DNA from: UBA12170 sp964293475
GTDB taxonomy: Bacteria; Bacteroidota; Bacteroidia; Bacteroidales; UBA12170
Direction: 5' to 3'
DNA length: 64,000 bases
Assembly (NCBI GenBank): GCA_964293475.1
Contig: CAXYYJ010000026.1
Location: forward strand, 1 to 64,000
This document shows, one piece after another, positions 1 to 8,675 of this stretch. The position numbers were made by a program, and so were the translations under genes. Position 1 is the stretch's first letter; every line of letters starts with the position of its first letter. The notes beneath the pieces were generated by a model. It ran no database searches. It was not told where the DNA came from and worked only from the letters and a program-made list of their open reading frames with translations.

Positions 1-1101
1 ATTTACATGTTTTTGTAAAGTTATCAACTAAACTTCTTAGCAACCTGGGTTATGAATTATCAGTTTTTTGTTCGGTCGCCGGACACTGAGCGTAGTCGAA
101 GTGTTCGATGGTGGAACGCGGATGACAGGGATTGTATGGATGGACGCGGATATTTTTTGTAAAGAATTGTTCTTTGTTCTTTGTTCGTTGTTCCGGCTTC
201 GGACACTGGATTTGGGATTTACGCTTGATCCGCTTCGCTTGATGAACGCGGATAACACGGATTGGGCGGATAATCACGGATTTAATCGGTGGTAATCTGT
301 GTAATCCGTGGATTCAGTTTTCTTTTTTTTGTCCACAGATGAACACTGATGACACGGATTTGGCGGATGGTCACTGATTTTATCTGTGGGGAATCCGTTG
401 AATCCGCGGAATCTGTGTTCTTTATTTCTTTTGTCCACGGATTATCACGGATTATCACGGATTCTTCGGGACTCTTGACACTGGATTGGGGTAGGCGCTT
501 GCTCCGCTTCGCTTGATGAACACTGATGACACGGATTTGGCGGATGGTCGCGGATTTAATAGGTGGTAATCTGTGTAATCCGTGGATTCAGTTTTTTTGT
601 CCACAGATTAACGCTGATTTACACGGATTCTTCGGGACTCTTGACACTGGACTGGGGTAGGTGCTTGCTCCGCTTCGCTTGATGAACGCGGATAACACGG
701 ATTGGGCGGATGGTCACTGATTTTATCTGTGGGGAATCCGTTGAATCCGCGGAATCTGTGTTCTTTATTTCTTTTGTCCACGGATTAACACGGATTATCA
801 CGGATTCTTCGAGTACTCATGACACTGGACTGGGGTAGGCGCTTGCTCCGCTTCGCTTGATGAACACTGATGACACGAATTTGGCGGATAATCACGGATT
901 TAATCGGTGGTAATCTGTGTAATCCGTGGATTCATTGTTTTTATTTTGTCCACGGATTATCACGGATTATCACGGATTCTTCGAGTACTCATGACACTGG
1001 ATCAGATAGGGGGTTTTCTTTGCTTCGCAAACGATGGTTTCTCAAGGCAAAAGAATCAAGTCGAGAAGACGCGAATTGAAATTCATATTATTCATCACAA
1101 A
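1..1101. repeat. Degenerate intergenic repeat array (no gene)
   Basis: This gene-free stretch is built from imperfect copies of a unit rich in the words CACGGATT, GTAATCCGTGG, GACACTGGA and CCGCTTCGCTTGATGAAC. The word CGCTTCGCTT occurs at about 231, 505, 671 and 849, so copies are spaced 274, 166 and 178 bases. Sub-words such as ATCACGGATT are themselves repeated two or three times in a row, for example near 433-462 and 956-985. Short open frames run through it in both directions, but they are made of the repeat words and I do not regard them as genes. Similar 'ATCCGTG' intergenic repeats are familiar from Bacteroidota genomes. I know of no function. Confidence 0.8.
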
Positions 1102-1794
1102 TTAGCTTTCCAGAAAAAATATTCCCCCTGTATCTTTAATCAGCCCGTGATACAGTTCAACAATTTCCACATTTTTTTGGTTCATGAGCTGCTGAAATCG
1201 ATCTCCTTCGGAATAATAGGATACTGAGCCCATCAGAAACAGTTTGTTTTGATAGATTCCGCAGGCGCCGGGCAAAAATCCATTCCGCTGTCCGGTAAGT
1301 TCAACATCGTCGCTGTTGAAATAATGAACTTCCAAACCAAATTGAACCAACGATTTTTCTATTCCCCTGTCAGAGGTGATGAAGCTTCCATCGGGAAGGG
1401 GCAATAAATTGCAACGGGTATAGCCTTGTGGCACATGAAGAAATTTTTTGCGGTCGTTGTGTCGCCTGATGCATTCGGAGCTGTAACCCAACCGGTGAAT
1501 CAGGTATTTTGGGGTGCTTACGGCATTGTACAAAGCAGTTTTTGGATAGGCCATTTCCAGCTTTTCCTTACCCTTCAAATAGGTAATTTCGTGATTTTTA
1601 AGAACATCGAAAAGGGCTTTGGGGGCATTGGGAGCCACTACCACAAGATTTTCCGATTGAAAAAGAAATATATCCGGATGCCCGCTGATGCTTTCATAAA
1701 CAATGCCGGCAGACTCTAAAGGAAAAACTTCCCCGAGCTTTCCCAAATTGTCTTTGGCAGTCTGAGGACATCCCGAATCAATAATAATCAACAT
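1102..1794 (-). CDS. DUF6873-like GME-fold protein
   Basis: The 230-residue protein has no signal peptide, so it is probably cytoplasmic. It resembles the DUF6873 group, which is placed in the guanidine-modifying-enzyme (GME) fold with amidinotransferases and deiminases. I recognise this from the repeated short beta-rich blocks (GYTRCNLLPLPDGSFITSD around residues 124-142, and NGFLPGACGIY near 173-183). The fold assignment comes from memory of the family and no substrate is known to me. Its start overlaps the end of the upstream radical SAM gene by 17 bases, so the two are almost certainly cotranscribed and translationally coupled. A joint role with the radical SAM enzyme is inference. Confidence 0.6.
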   Translation of the reverse strand: MLIIIDSGCPQTAKDNLGKLGEVFPLESAGIVYESISGHPDIFLFQSENLVVVAPNAPKALFDVLKNHEITYLKGKEKLEMAYPKTALYNAVSTPKYLIHRLGYSSECIRRHNDRKKFLHVPQGYTRCNLLPLPDGSFITSDRGIEKSLVQFGLEVHYFNSDDVELTGQRNGFLPGACGIYQNKLFLMGSVSYYSEGDRFQQLMNQKNVEIVELYHGLIKDTGGIFFLES

Positions 1795-2785
1795 AAAATG
1801 CTCTTTTAATGAGTTTTACATCTGTTTTTATTTTTACACTGCTAAAATGGTTTTCGAGTAATCTGGTATTGATTGACTGATGCCCCACAGCAAAGTTGAG
1901 TTGTTCGAGTGGAACGTAAATCATGATGCTTTTCTCTGGCTTAAATTCGATGTTTTCGAACAGATGCTCCTTCCAGATTTCTGTCATCACCAAATCGCGA
2001 AAAGCAGGATGGTAAGGTCCCGCCACCAGCGAATGGTCGGAGTCGAGTTCTTCGGATGGATGCAGCCCGATTCTGATGATTTGAATATCGGTTTCTTCAA
2101 AAAAGAGATATAAATCCTTCACCCATAAAATGGCTTCGTTCATGAGCATGGGTTCGTAGGTTCCATTCAGATACATCTGCTCCAGTTGAGTACCTTTTAT
2201 TACAAGGGTAGGATAGATTCTGGTATTGGAAGCGCCCAGCTCTACAATTCGTTTTGCCGTGTACAATGCCTTTTCGCGGGTATCGCCCGGAAGTCCAATC
2301 ATCATCTGTAATCCGAGTTCAAAACCAGCCGAACGAATCATTTCGCTGGCTTTTTCTATCTGCGCCACGGTATGTCCACGCCCGCTTCGTGCAAGAATTT
2401 CATCATCCATGCTTTGGGCACCCAGTTCAATGCTCTTAACCTTGTATTTCTTCAGCTGTTTCAGAATTTCTTCGTCAATATAGTCGGGGCGGGTGCTCAG
2501 GCGAATGCCTTCAACCCCTTTTTCTTTAACGTAGGCAGCAGCCACCTTAAGATAGCTGGCCTGCATTTCCAGAGGTAATCCAGTAAAACTTCCGCCAAAA
2601 AATCCAATTTGAACCCGACTTCGTTTTGGTGGAATGGTTTTTAGATAGGTTCGTATTTTTTCGTCAACATCTTTTAAGTCCGGCACTTTATCCTGCCCAA
2701 TAATTTTCCGCTGATCGCAGAACACACATTGGTGCGGGCAAGCCAGCTCAGGAATAAAAATTGGGATGGTATAATGTTTGAGCAT
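1778..2785 (-). CDS. Radical SAM protein, Elp3/YhcC-like
   Basis: This 335-residue enzyme carries the radical SAM cluster motif C-P-H-Q-C-V-F-C (CX3CX2C, residues about 16-23), which holds the 4Fe-4S cluster that cleaves S-adenosylmethionine. It is followed by GFFGGSFTGLP (the glycine-rich SAM-contact strand) and by LSTRPDYID and IELGAQSMDDEIL, which are typical of the Elp3/YhcC/HemN-like branch. The C-terminal third resembles the radical SAM C-terminal domain of that branch. The substrate cannot be told from sequence; relatives modify tRNA or act in tetrapyrrole metabolism. It is first of a two-gene minus-strand operon with the GME-fold gene, overlapping it by 17 bases. Confidence 0.8.
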   Translation of the reverse strand: MLKHYTIPIFIPELACPHQCVFCDQRKIIGQDKVPDLKDVDEKIRTYLKTIPPKRSRVQIGFFGGSFTGLPLEMQASYLKVAAAYVKEKGVEGIRLSTRPDYIDEEILKQLKKYKVKSIELGAQSMDDEILARSGRGHTVAQIEKASEMIRSAGFELGLQMMIGLPGDTREKALYTAKRIVELGASNTRIYPTLVIKGTQLEQMYLNGTYEPMLMNEAILWVKDLYLFFEETDIQIIRIGLHPSEELDSDHSLVAGPYHPAFRDLVMTEIWKEHLFENIEFKPEKSIMIYVPLEQLNFAVGHQSINTRLLENHFSSVKIKTDVKLIKRAFYVDYY

Positions 2786-2998
2786 ATCAGGTTCATTTTG
2801 GTTTTGATAAAGGTAATAAAAAGATTTGATTTTGGTCTGCTCAAAATTTTATGATTTCTTTTTATTTGAGCTTGTTCTTATAAAACACGTACAACGGATT
2901 TTATTTCAAAATTTTTAGAATCGTATAGGTCTATATATAACCTGCTTATCAAGAAATTGACCTGGGAAATAAAATTCTAATCTAAACCAAAAAAGATA

Positions 2999-3718
2999 CT
3001 AAAGATTGGCAGCAAGAATATCGACGATGTGAATGGTTTTTATGGGAAGTTTTTGTTTGTCGATATAGCCCTGAAGGTGCATGAGGCAGCTGGCATCGGT
3101 GCTCACGATATATTCGGCTCCGGTGGCAATGGCGTTCTCAACCTTCTGCTCGGCCATGGCGGTGCTGATTCCTTCGAATTTAACTGAGAAAGTTCCCCCA
3201 AATCCGCAACAAGTATCGGCTGCTTTCATCTCAATGAGCTCCAGCCCTTTAACGTGACTGAGAAGCGTGCGGGCTTCGTGGGTCAATCCATAATCACGCT
3301 TACCGGAGCAGCTTTCGTGAAAGGTGACTTTATGCGGAAACTCAGCGCCCACATCCACAATTTTCAGCTTGTTTACAATGAAATCGCAAATCTCGTAAGT
3401 ATTCGACTTTATGTTTTTGTATTCGTTGTGCAGTGCCGAATTATGAAAAAGCTTGGGGTATTGATTTTTCACCATGCCCGAGCATGATGCCGATGGACTC
3501 ACAATAGGCCTTTTATTGGGGAAGTCGAGAATAAATTTCTCGCCCAAAGCTTTGGCTTCATCCCAAAAACCGCTGTTAAAAGCTATCTGCCCGCAGCAAC
3601 TTTGGTTGGGGTTGTAATGCACCTCAACATCGAGTTTCTCGAGCAATTTTATCATATTGAAGCCAGTTTCGGGAAATATCTGGTCGATAAAACAAGGGAT
3701 AAAAGCATCAACTATCAT
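2999..3718 (-). CDS. lutA: LutA/LldE-type (Fe-S)-binding protein
   Basis: The 239-residue cytosolic protein has two cysteine-rich CCG modules: SCCGQIAFNSG near residues 40-50 and ADTCCGFGGTFSVK near 168-181, plus the supporting cysteines in SASCSGMV and HESCSGKRDYG. This is the LutA/LldE pattern, in which such modules bind iron-sulfur centres and take part in electron transfer during lactate oxidation. In many genomes lutA is followed by lutB and lutC. Neither is present in this window, so either the partners lie elsewhere or the protein serves another oxidoreductase. A 213-base gap separates it from the radical SAM gene, so it is probably its own transcript. Confidence 0.8.
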   Translation of the reverse strand: MIVDAFIPCFIDQIFPETGFNMIKLLEKLDVEVHYNPNQSCCGQIAFNSGFWDEAKALGEKFILDFPNKRPIVSPSASCSGMVKNQYPKLFHNSALHNEYKNIKSNTYEICDFIVNKLKIVDVGAEFPHKVTFHESCSGKRDYGLTHEARTLLSHVKGLELIEMKAADTCCGFGGTFSVKFEGISTAMAEQKVENAIATGAEYIVSTDASCLMHLQGYIDKQKLPIKTIHIVDILAANL

Positions 3719-3868
3719 AGGATATTCTTTGAGTACAAATGTAGAAAAAAATTCAAGTTTTGTGTGATTGGATTTTTAGAACGGATGAAGTTGAATACCA
3801 ATAACTGATGAGAAAAATTTGATGCAAATGCAAAGGGAAGTAAGACAAAATCTGAATTCAAGAATGCT

Positions 3869-4060
3869 TTAAAAAAAGCTGGGAAATATATATTTTGCAT
3901 CTCTCATTGAAGCCTGAGAATATTTCTTTAGAATATTTGCCATTACTGTTTCATGGGGAATTCCACCAAACGATTCAATTTCTTTAATAGCTTCAACAAT
4001 AGCTTCCTGTTGTTCGGCCGATAACTTTTTCCATTCATCAATTTCCTTTTGGCTACTCAT
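3869..4060 (-). CDS. Orphan antitoxin-like small protein
   Basis: This small 63-residue protein (start taken at the internal ATG, giving MSSQKEIDEWKKLSAEQ) is highly charged, with a segment of the form ESFGGIPHETVMANILKKY. That 'GIPHEEVM' pattern recalls small type II antitoxins of addiction modules in Bacteroidota, which usually sit before a RelE/ParE toxin. No toxin gene follows: the next 150 bases are non-coding and then come the LutA-type gene. The last twelve residues after KKYSQA look unrelated to such antitoxins and may be read-through into non-coding DNA after loss of the original end. An earlier in-frame ATG at 4087 would add nine residues. The assignment is tentative. Confidence 0.4.
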   Translation of the reverse strand: MSSQKEIDEWKKLSAEQQEAIVEAIKEIESFGGIPHETVMANILKKYSQASMRDAKYIFPSFF

Positions 4061-4114
4061 ACAAATCAAGTTTTGGAAGCAGGGCAACGTGAGTTTATTA
4101 GCGAAGAATAATCA

Positions 4115-5071
4115 TTAGTCAACCACCAAAAGTTTAAGGGTTCCCATAACTTTTTGGTTCTCGCTGATGACCAGATAATACAATCCCGCCGGCAGGTTGT
4201 CTCTGCCAATGACTATAGACCTCCCATCCACATGGATAAGTTCCTTAACCCTGACTCCGGAAGAATTGTAGATAGCAAGGGTTGCATGGTTTAATTCCTC
4301 GGGCAGTTGAATGGTTGTTTCATGCGAAAAAGGGTTTGGGATAGCTGCAATATTTTGTAATTCAACAGGTTCTGAAATACTGCTGCAAAGCTGCCACCAG
4401 GCCGAAGAGGTGGTAATATCGTCAATGAGCCAGCCTTCGCGGTTGGTTTCCTCAGCATCCGAACTAAAAGTGAATTTAATCATCAGGCTGTCTAAAGGAT
4501 AGATGATGGTGTCAGCTTTTACCGGGATGTACCATCGCCAGTTAAACCGCGATAAAACCCAGCCATCCGATTTTCCTGTGGTGGTGATGAGGTGCCTGGT
4601 GTAGCCACCTGTAGTAGCGTGAAAATCATCGTCCCACCAAAAATTTGATCCCCAGGGTGCCACATAATTGGTGTCGGTCACCATAACCCAGGAGCTTCCG
4701 CCATCGTACGATGCTTCGATAATGCCTTTATCTGTTAAGGTGTCCATGTCGTACTTATGCCAGAATTCCATGCTGGTGTAGCAGGTTTGGGTGTAAGGAT
4801 TCCGGATCACATAAATAAATGAGGAAGTATTGTTTGGGGGATAGCTGTTCAGAGTATCTGTTACAATGGCTTTGGCACCATCATGAGCCGTATTGAAGAA
4901 ACTTTTTTGCGGAGTTCCAATTTGCCAGATATTGTTATTGGTGGACTCAATGATGATTTTCGATGTGGGCGATTCGAAGGTGATGGAATCGTAGTTATAC
5001 TGTGCATGTGCCACTCCCGCTGCAAATGCCAGGAGAATGATTAAAATCAGGGTTGACAGGTTTGTTTTCAT
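4115..5071 (-). CDS. Secreted protein with T9SS type A sorting domain
   Basis: The 318-residue protein starts with a clear Sec signal peptide (MKTNLSTLILIILLAFAAGVAHA, cleavage near residue 23). The middle is beta-rich, with a tryptophan-rich region (GSNFWWDDDFHATTGGY, residues about 142-158) and an EGWLIDDIT motif near 212, as in MAM or jelly-roll extracellular modules. The last 75 residues, from IPNPFSHETTI through LPAGLYYLVI to KLLVVD, form a type IX secretion type A C-terminal domain, so it is exported across the outer membrane and probably attached to the cell surface. No catalytic domain is visible. It stands alone on the minus strand, facing away from the transporter gene at 5338. Confidence 0.8.
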   Translation of the reverse strand: MKTNLSTLILIILLAFAAGVAHAQYNYDSITFESPTSKIIIESTNNNIWQIGTPQKSFFNTAHDGAKAIVTDTLNSYPPNNTSSFIYVIRNPYTQTCYTSMEFWHKYDMDTLTDKGIIEASYDGGSSWVMVTDTNYVAPWGSNFWWDDDFHATTGGYTRHLITTTGKSDGWVLSRFNWRWYIPVKADTIIYPLDSLMIKFTFSSDAEETNREGWLIDDITTSSAWWQLCSSISEPVELQNIAAIPNPFSHETTIQLPEELNHATLAIYNSSGVRVKELIHVDGRSIVIGRDNLPAGLYYLVISENQKVMGTLKLLVVD

Positions 5072-5254
5072 TGGGATTTAAGTTTTAAGGGGTTACTTGC
5101 AACATCTGTAACACCACAGTTGATTACAAAATTAAGTCTTTTTATAATTGGTATTTAAACAAAAATACACTTAGGAATTCTTTGAGCCCGAAGATGTATC
5201 GATAAGTATATAACATAAACATGGTGGCTTTGCTGTTTACCGCCAAAAATAAAC

Positions 5255-5284
5255 TTGCTCCACATGGAAATTTAATTATTTTTG
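5255..5284 (+). promoter_or_regulatory. Promoter of the peptide transporter gene
   Basis: TTG at 5255-5257, a 19-base spacer and TATTTTTG at 5277-5284 match the -33/-7 (TTTG, TAnnTTTG) promoter form of Bacteroidota. The predicted start would leave a leader of about 47 bases before the ATG at 5338. Confidence 0.6.
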
Positions 5285-5337
5285 TGCTGCCTACTTAAAA
5301 ATGCTGTTAAATATATTAATCACAAAAATAATTTTCT

Positions 5338-6885
5338 ATGTTTAAAGGACACCCTAAAGGACTAATTCCTGCCGCGCTGGCCAATATGGGCGAGCGTTTT
5401 GGATTTTACACCATGATGGCTATTCTGGTTCTGTTTCTACAGGCCAAGTTCGGACTCGATGGTAAACAGGCCGGATACATTTATTCCACCTTCTATTTTT
5501 CTATTTATATTCTGGCATTTGTGGGCGGATTGATTGCCGATAAAACCCGGAATTATAAGGGAACAATTTTGGTGGGCTTGTTTTTGATGTCGATTGGATA
5601 TGCCATCATTGCTATCCCAACCGATACACCCGTTTCCAATGTGCCATTTTATTTGGTTCTTACCAGCCTTGGCTTATTTGTAATTGCCTTTGGTAATGGT
5701 TTGTTTAAAGGTAATCTTCAGGCACTTGTAGGCCAGATGTACGACAACGATACCTACGGCAAAATGCGCGATTCGGGTTTTTCGCTGTTCTACATGTTTA
5801 TCAACGTAGGGGCTATTTTTGCGCCCATCACTGCCGTGGGAATGAGAAATTGGTGGCTAAGCAGCAACGGTTTTAACTACAATGCCGATCTGCCTGCTCT
5901 TTGTCATGCTCATTTATCAGGAACCATTCAATCCGATGCCGCCGCAAGCTTACAAACCCTTGCCAATCAGGCTAGTATCAATGGTGCTCAGGTGACCGAT
6001 TTAACAGCATTTGCCAATAACTACATCAATGTTTTCTCCACCGGTTTCCACTATGCTTTTGGAGTGGCTATTATTGCCATGATGATTTCCATAACCGTCT
6101 ACCTTTTAAATAAGAAAACTTTCCCCGATCCAAAAACTGCAGCAGAGCGTCAGGCAGCCAACAGAAACGAAATATTAATGAGCGCTCAGGAAACCAAACA
6201 AAGAATTTATGCCCTTTTGGCTGTTTTCGGAGTTGTTATCTTCTTCTGGTTCTCATTCCACCAAAACGGACTTACCCTCACTTATTTTGCTAAAAACTAT
6301 ACCGATTTAAGTGCCCTCCATGTGAAATTGGGAAGCGTTGAAATTAAAGGTGCCGAGCTATTCCAATCCATCAATCCGCTGTTTGTGGTTCTTTTAACAC
6401 CCATTATTGTTGGATTGTTTGGCTGGTTGAGAGCAAAAAATATGGAACCTTCAACTCCTAAGAAAATAGCTATTGGTATGGGTATTGCCTCATTTGCTTT
6501 TGTAGTGATGGCCATTGGGTCTTTAAATCTTCCTCTTTTCAGCTCTATCGACCCAGCTCAGGGAGGAACTCCTCTAACTGATTCTGAAAAGGTTACCCCA
6601 TTCCTGCTCATCGGAACTTATTTTATTCTTACGGTGGCTGAATTGTTTATCAGCCCTCTGGGAATTTCTTTCGTTTCTAAAGTAGCTCCTCCACAATATC
6701 AAGGACTTATGCAAGGTGGATGGTTAGGTGCAACCGCACTTGGGAATCAACTCCTTTTTATCGGTGCCATTTTCTACGAATCTATTCCAATCTGGATGAC
6801 CTGGACCATCTTTGTGGTGGCCACAGCCATCTCCATGTTCACCATCTTATTCATGGTGAAATGGCTCGAAAGAGTTGCTAAATAG
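5338..6885 (+). CDS. POT/PTR-family peptide transporter
   Basis: This 515-residue inner-membrane protein belongs to the proton-dependent oligopeptide transporter family (major facilitator fold). The PTR signature is seen as MGERFGFYTMMAIL in the first helix (residues about 17-30), whose ExxER-like part couples protons. GGLIADKTRNYKGTI marks the first cytosolic loop and GNGLFKGNLQ the fourth helix. About 12-14 hydrophobic segments are visible. A long loop near residues 180-230 is inserted after the fifth or sixth helix, common in Bacteroidota members. It should import di- and tripeptides; substrate range cannot be read from sequence. It has its own promoter and terminator, so it is monocistronic. 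Confidence 0.9.
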   Translation: MFKGHPKGLIPAALANMGERFGFYTMMAILVLFLQAKFGLDGKQAGYIYSTFYFSIYILAFVGGLIADKTRNYKGTILVGLFLMSIGYAIIAIPTDTPVSNVPFYLVLTSLGLFVIAFGNGLFKGNLQALVGQMYDNDTYGKMRDSGFSLFYMFINVGAIFAPITAVGMRNWWLSSNGFNYNADLPALCHAHLSGTIQSDAAASLQTLANQASINGAQVTDLTAFANNYINVFSTGFHYAFGVAIIAMMISITVYLLNKKTFPDPKTAAERQAANRNEILMSAQETKQRIYALLAVFGVVIFFWFSFHQNGLTLTYFAKNYTDLSALHVKLGSVEIKGAELFQSINPLFVVLLTPIIVGLFGWLRAKNMEPSTPKKIAIGMGIASFAFVVMAIGSLNLPLFSSIDPAQGGTPLTDSEKVTPFLLIGTYFILTVAELFISPLGISFVSKVAPPQYQGLMQGGWLGATALGNQLLFIGAIFYESIPIWMTWTIFVVATAISMFTILFMVKWLERVAK

Positions 6886-6904
6886 TTTCCCAAACAAAAT
6901 AATT

Positions 6905-6938
6905 AAAAAGGTGAGCTCTCGGGTTCACCTTTTTTTTC
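6905..6938 (+). terminator. Rho-independent terminator of the transporter gene
   Basis: AAAAAGGTGA at 6905-6914 pairs with TCACCTTTTT at 6925-6934, with a 10-base loop and a run of T through 6938. It lies 20 bases after the transporter stop codon. Confidence 0.85.
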
Positions 6939-7361
6939 CTTAATTTGGTTTACCAAGAAGCTCAGTATGAATTTTGAAACCAATCATTTACAAAACAGCT
7001 AACAATAAAGATGTATTTATATAATATTAGGATAGACAGCTTTTGAGTTAACTTTGCTGAATGAAAAATCAAAAACAAATCGTTTTTCACGAAAACAATT
7101 TCATTGACTCCTAATTTTGAGAAGACTGAAGAAGCGTAAGAATATATTGAATATATTTTTAACTTTTGAATGACTTTTCAAAAAGTTTCAAAAAAACTTG
7201 TCCAGATTGATACGGATTTCACTTCGTTGATTCTAAGTTGTCGGCAGACAGGCCTGTCTACCGACAAGGTAGACTCGTCCTTCGTCCTCGGTTGCAACCG
7301 ACTGCAAGGAGCCTGTCAACCACAAGTCAGGCTCAGCAAAGCTAAGCCACTGGTATGAAAT
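6939..7361. other. AT-rich intergenic stretch ending in a dispersed repeat
   Basis: No gene is supported here. The first 270 bases are AT-rich and without visible structure. From about 7211 the first copy of the palindromic dispersed repeat begins and runs to the end of the following lipoprotein gene. The open frame across 7170-7358 consists mainly of this repeat. Confidence 0.7.
7211..7356. repeat. Palindromic dispersed repeat, copy 1
   Basis: The core is a 30-base imperfect palindrome at 7238-7267 (TTGTCGG...CCGACAA with inner AGACAGG/CCTGTCT). It is followed by GTAGACTCGTCCT, CTCGGTTGCAACCGACTG, AAGGAGCCTGT and CAGGCTCAGCAAAGCTAA. Blocks of the same words recur at about 8430-8572 and 9189-9330. 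Confidence 0.75.
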
Positions 7362-7826
7362 TTACTTTTTAAACTCATATGTATATTTTTGCTCAGAGAA
7401 CTCAGTTGTTAAGATTAACTTGTTCTCGGCAGGTTTTGAATAATCTAAATAAACAACATCTTGTTTTGAAAACGGGAAAATTCCTTTGTTTGTTTCCAAG
7501 AATAAATCGCTTGTATGCTCCCATTGAACCAGTGTTACTTTTAATGAACTTCCAGATAATTTATATCTTGAATTATAAATAAAATCTGTTTCTGTATTAG
7601 TATATATATACAAAACAAATTGATAATAGCCCTTTTCACCAGCAATTGATAGCCCTTTCAAATTTATTGTATCATTTTTTAACCAATCAGTAGCGTCTTC
7701 ATTATCTATACTTAGGCCAACAAATTGGTAATCGCCAATAATTGGGCTTACAGGCTCATCCTTATCACATGAAATAAACCCCATATTGATTAGAAAAACA
7801 ACAATTACTAAGTTCAGCGTTTTCAT
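7362..7826 (-). CDS. Small lipoprotein, tandem copy A
   Basis: The 154-residue protein has a lipoprotein signal peptide ending at a lipobox (NMGFISC, cysteine at about residue 20), so it should be lipid-anchored, probably in the outer membrane or periplasm. The mature part is beta-strand rich with alternating polar and hydrophobic residues and ends TYEFKK, which resembles the lipocalin-like lipoproteins common in this phylum. I do not recognise a specific family. It is the promoter-distal copy of a direct tandem duplication with the gene at 7894-8358: the first 100 or so residues are identical, and the nine differences are all in the last third. Function unknown. Confidence 0.75.
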   Translation of the reverse strand: MKTLNLVIVVFLINMGFISCDKDEPVSPIIGDYQFVGLSIDNEDATDWLKNDTINLKGLSIAGEKGYYQFVLYIYTNTETDFIYNSRYKLSGSSLKVTLVQWEHTSDLFLETNKGIFPFSKQDVVYLDYSKPAENKLILTTEFSEQKYTYEFKK

Positions 7827-7893
7827 AGTATCATTTGCTTTTTGATAATTCGTGTTTTATATTTTCTCCCAGCTGCCGCCGGTGGTATGAGTT

Positions 7894-8358
7894 CTAATGC
7901 TTAAATTCATATGTATATTGCTTATCAGAGAACTTGGTAGTTAAGATTAACTTGTTCTCGGCAGGTTTTGAATAATCTAAATAAACGACATCTTGTTTTG
8001 AAAACGGGAAAATTCCTTGGTTTGTTTCCAGGAAAAAATCGCTTGCTCGCTCCCACTGAACCAGTGTTACTTTTAATGAACTTCCAGATAATTTATATCT
8101 TGAATTATAAATAAAATCTGTTTCTGTATTAGTATATATATACAAAACAAATTGATAATAGCCCTTTTCACCAGCAATTGATAGCCCTTTCAAATTTATT
8201 GTATCATTTTTTAACCAATCAGTAGCGTCTTCATTATCTATACTTAGGCCAACAAATTGGTAATCGCCAATAATTGGGCTTACAGGCTCATCCTTATCAC
8301 ATGAAATAAACCCCATATTGATTAGAAAAACAACAATTACTAAGTTCAGCGTTTTCAT
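7894..8358 (-). CDS. Small lipoprotein, tandem copy B
   Basis: The 154-residue lipoprotein is nearly the same as the adjacent copy A. The signal peptide and lipobox (GFISC) are identical. Differences are confined to the C-terminal third, for example WERASDFF against WEHTSDLF and a final TYEFKH against TYEFKK. Both frames are intact, so selection may be keeping both products, or the duplication is very young. It is first in the minus-strand direction, with the dispersed repeat copy 2 directly upstream. Function unknown; fold probably lipocalin-like by its strand pattern (inference). Confidence 0.75.
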   Translation of the reverse strand: MKTLNLVIVVFLINMGFISCDKDEPVSPIIGDYQFVGLSIDNEDATDWLKNDTINLKGLSIAGEKGYYQFVLYIYTNTETDFIYNSRYKLSGSSLKVTLVQWERASDFFLETNQGIFPFSKQDVVYLDYSKPAENKLILTTKFSDKQYTYEFKH

Positions 8359-8675
8359 AGTATCATTTGCTTTTTGATAATTCGTGTTTTATATTTTCTC
8401 CCAGCTGCCGCCGGTGGTATGAGTTCTAATTCATTAATTCCAGCTAGCGCGGATCTACCTGGCTGCGTAGTCAGACAGGTTTGCAACCGACTGAAAGGAG
8501 CCTGTTTACCACCAGTCAGACTCAGCAAAGCTAATCCGCGCATCCTATATATCACAATATCATTCATTTATAAAATATTTATTTCAGCAATTAATACTAA
8601 TATTATTAGTGATCGTGCCAATCTGTTATTGTAAACGCCCTAATTACAAAAACAAAATTGTTACCATCAGCTTTT
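8359..8675. other. Intergenic stretch holding dispersed repeat copy 2
   Basis: No gene is supported between the two lipoprotein loci. The interval holds the upstream spacer of the duplicated gene (to about 8431), the dispersed repeat copy 2 and then about 100 AT-rich bases without visible structure. Confidence 0.7.
8430..8572. repeat. Palindromic dispersed repeat, copy 2 (diverged)
   Basis: This copy shares GCAACCGACTG, AAGGAGCCTGT and CTCAGCAAAGCTAA with copy 1. It shares the tail GCGC(A/G)TCCTATATATC followed by ATCATTCATTTA with copy 3. It lacks the central 30-base palindrome of the other two. Confidence 0.65.

Larger units (their letters stand above)
7362..8431. repeat. 532-base tandem duplication containing a lipoprotein gene
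   Basis: Two direct copies, about 7362-7893 and 7894-8425, each carry one lipoprotein gene plus its upstream spacer. The right-hand 360 bases of each copy (about 7537-7899 against 8069-8431), covering the 5' coding part and upstream spacer, look identical by eye. The left 150-170 bases, coding for the C-terminus, carry many substitutions. The spacer word GCTGCCGCCGGTGGTATGAG marks the end of each copy. Confidence 0.85.

Noticed and set aside
1..1080. CRISPR array
   Set aside because: The repeated blocks have uneven spacing and the segments between them are themselves repeated, so there are no unique spacers. No cas genes are present.
37..1227. Several overlapping open frames of 60-106 codons at the left end
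   Set aside because: They run through the intergenic repeat array on both strands and are made of the repeat words. No start signal, domain or protein-like conservation is visible.
7170..7358. 62-codon frame on the plus strand
   Set aside because: It consists of the palindromic dispersed repeat and is antisense to nothing recognisable. No protein signature.
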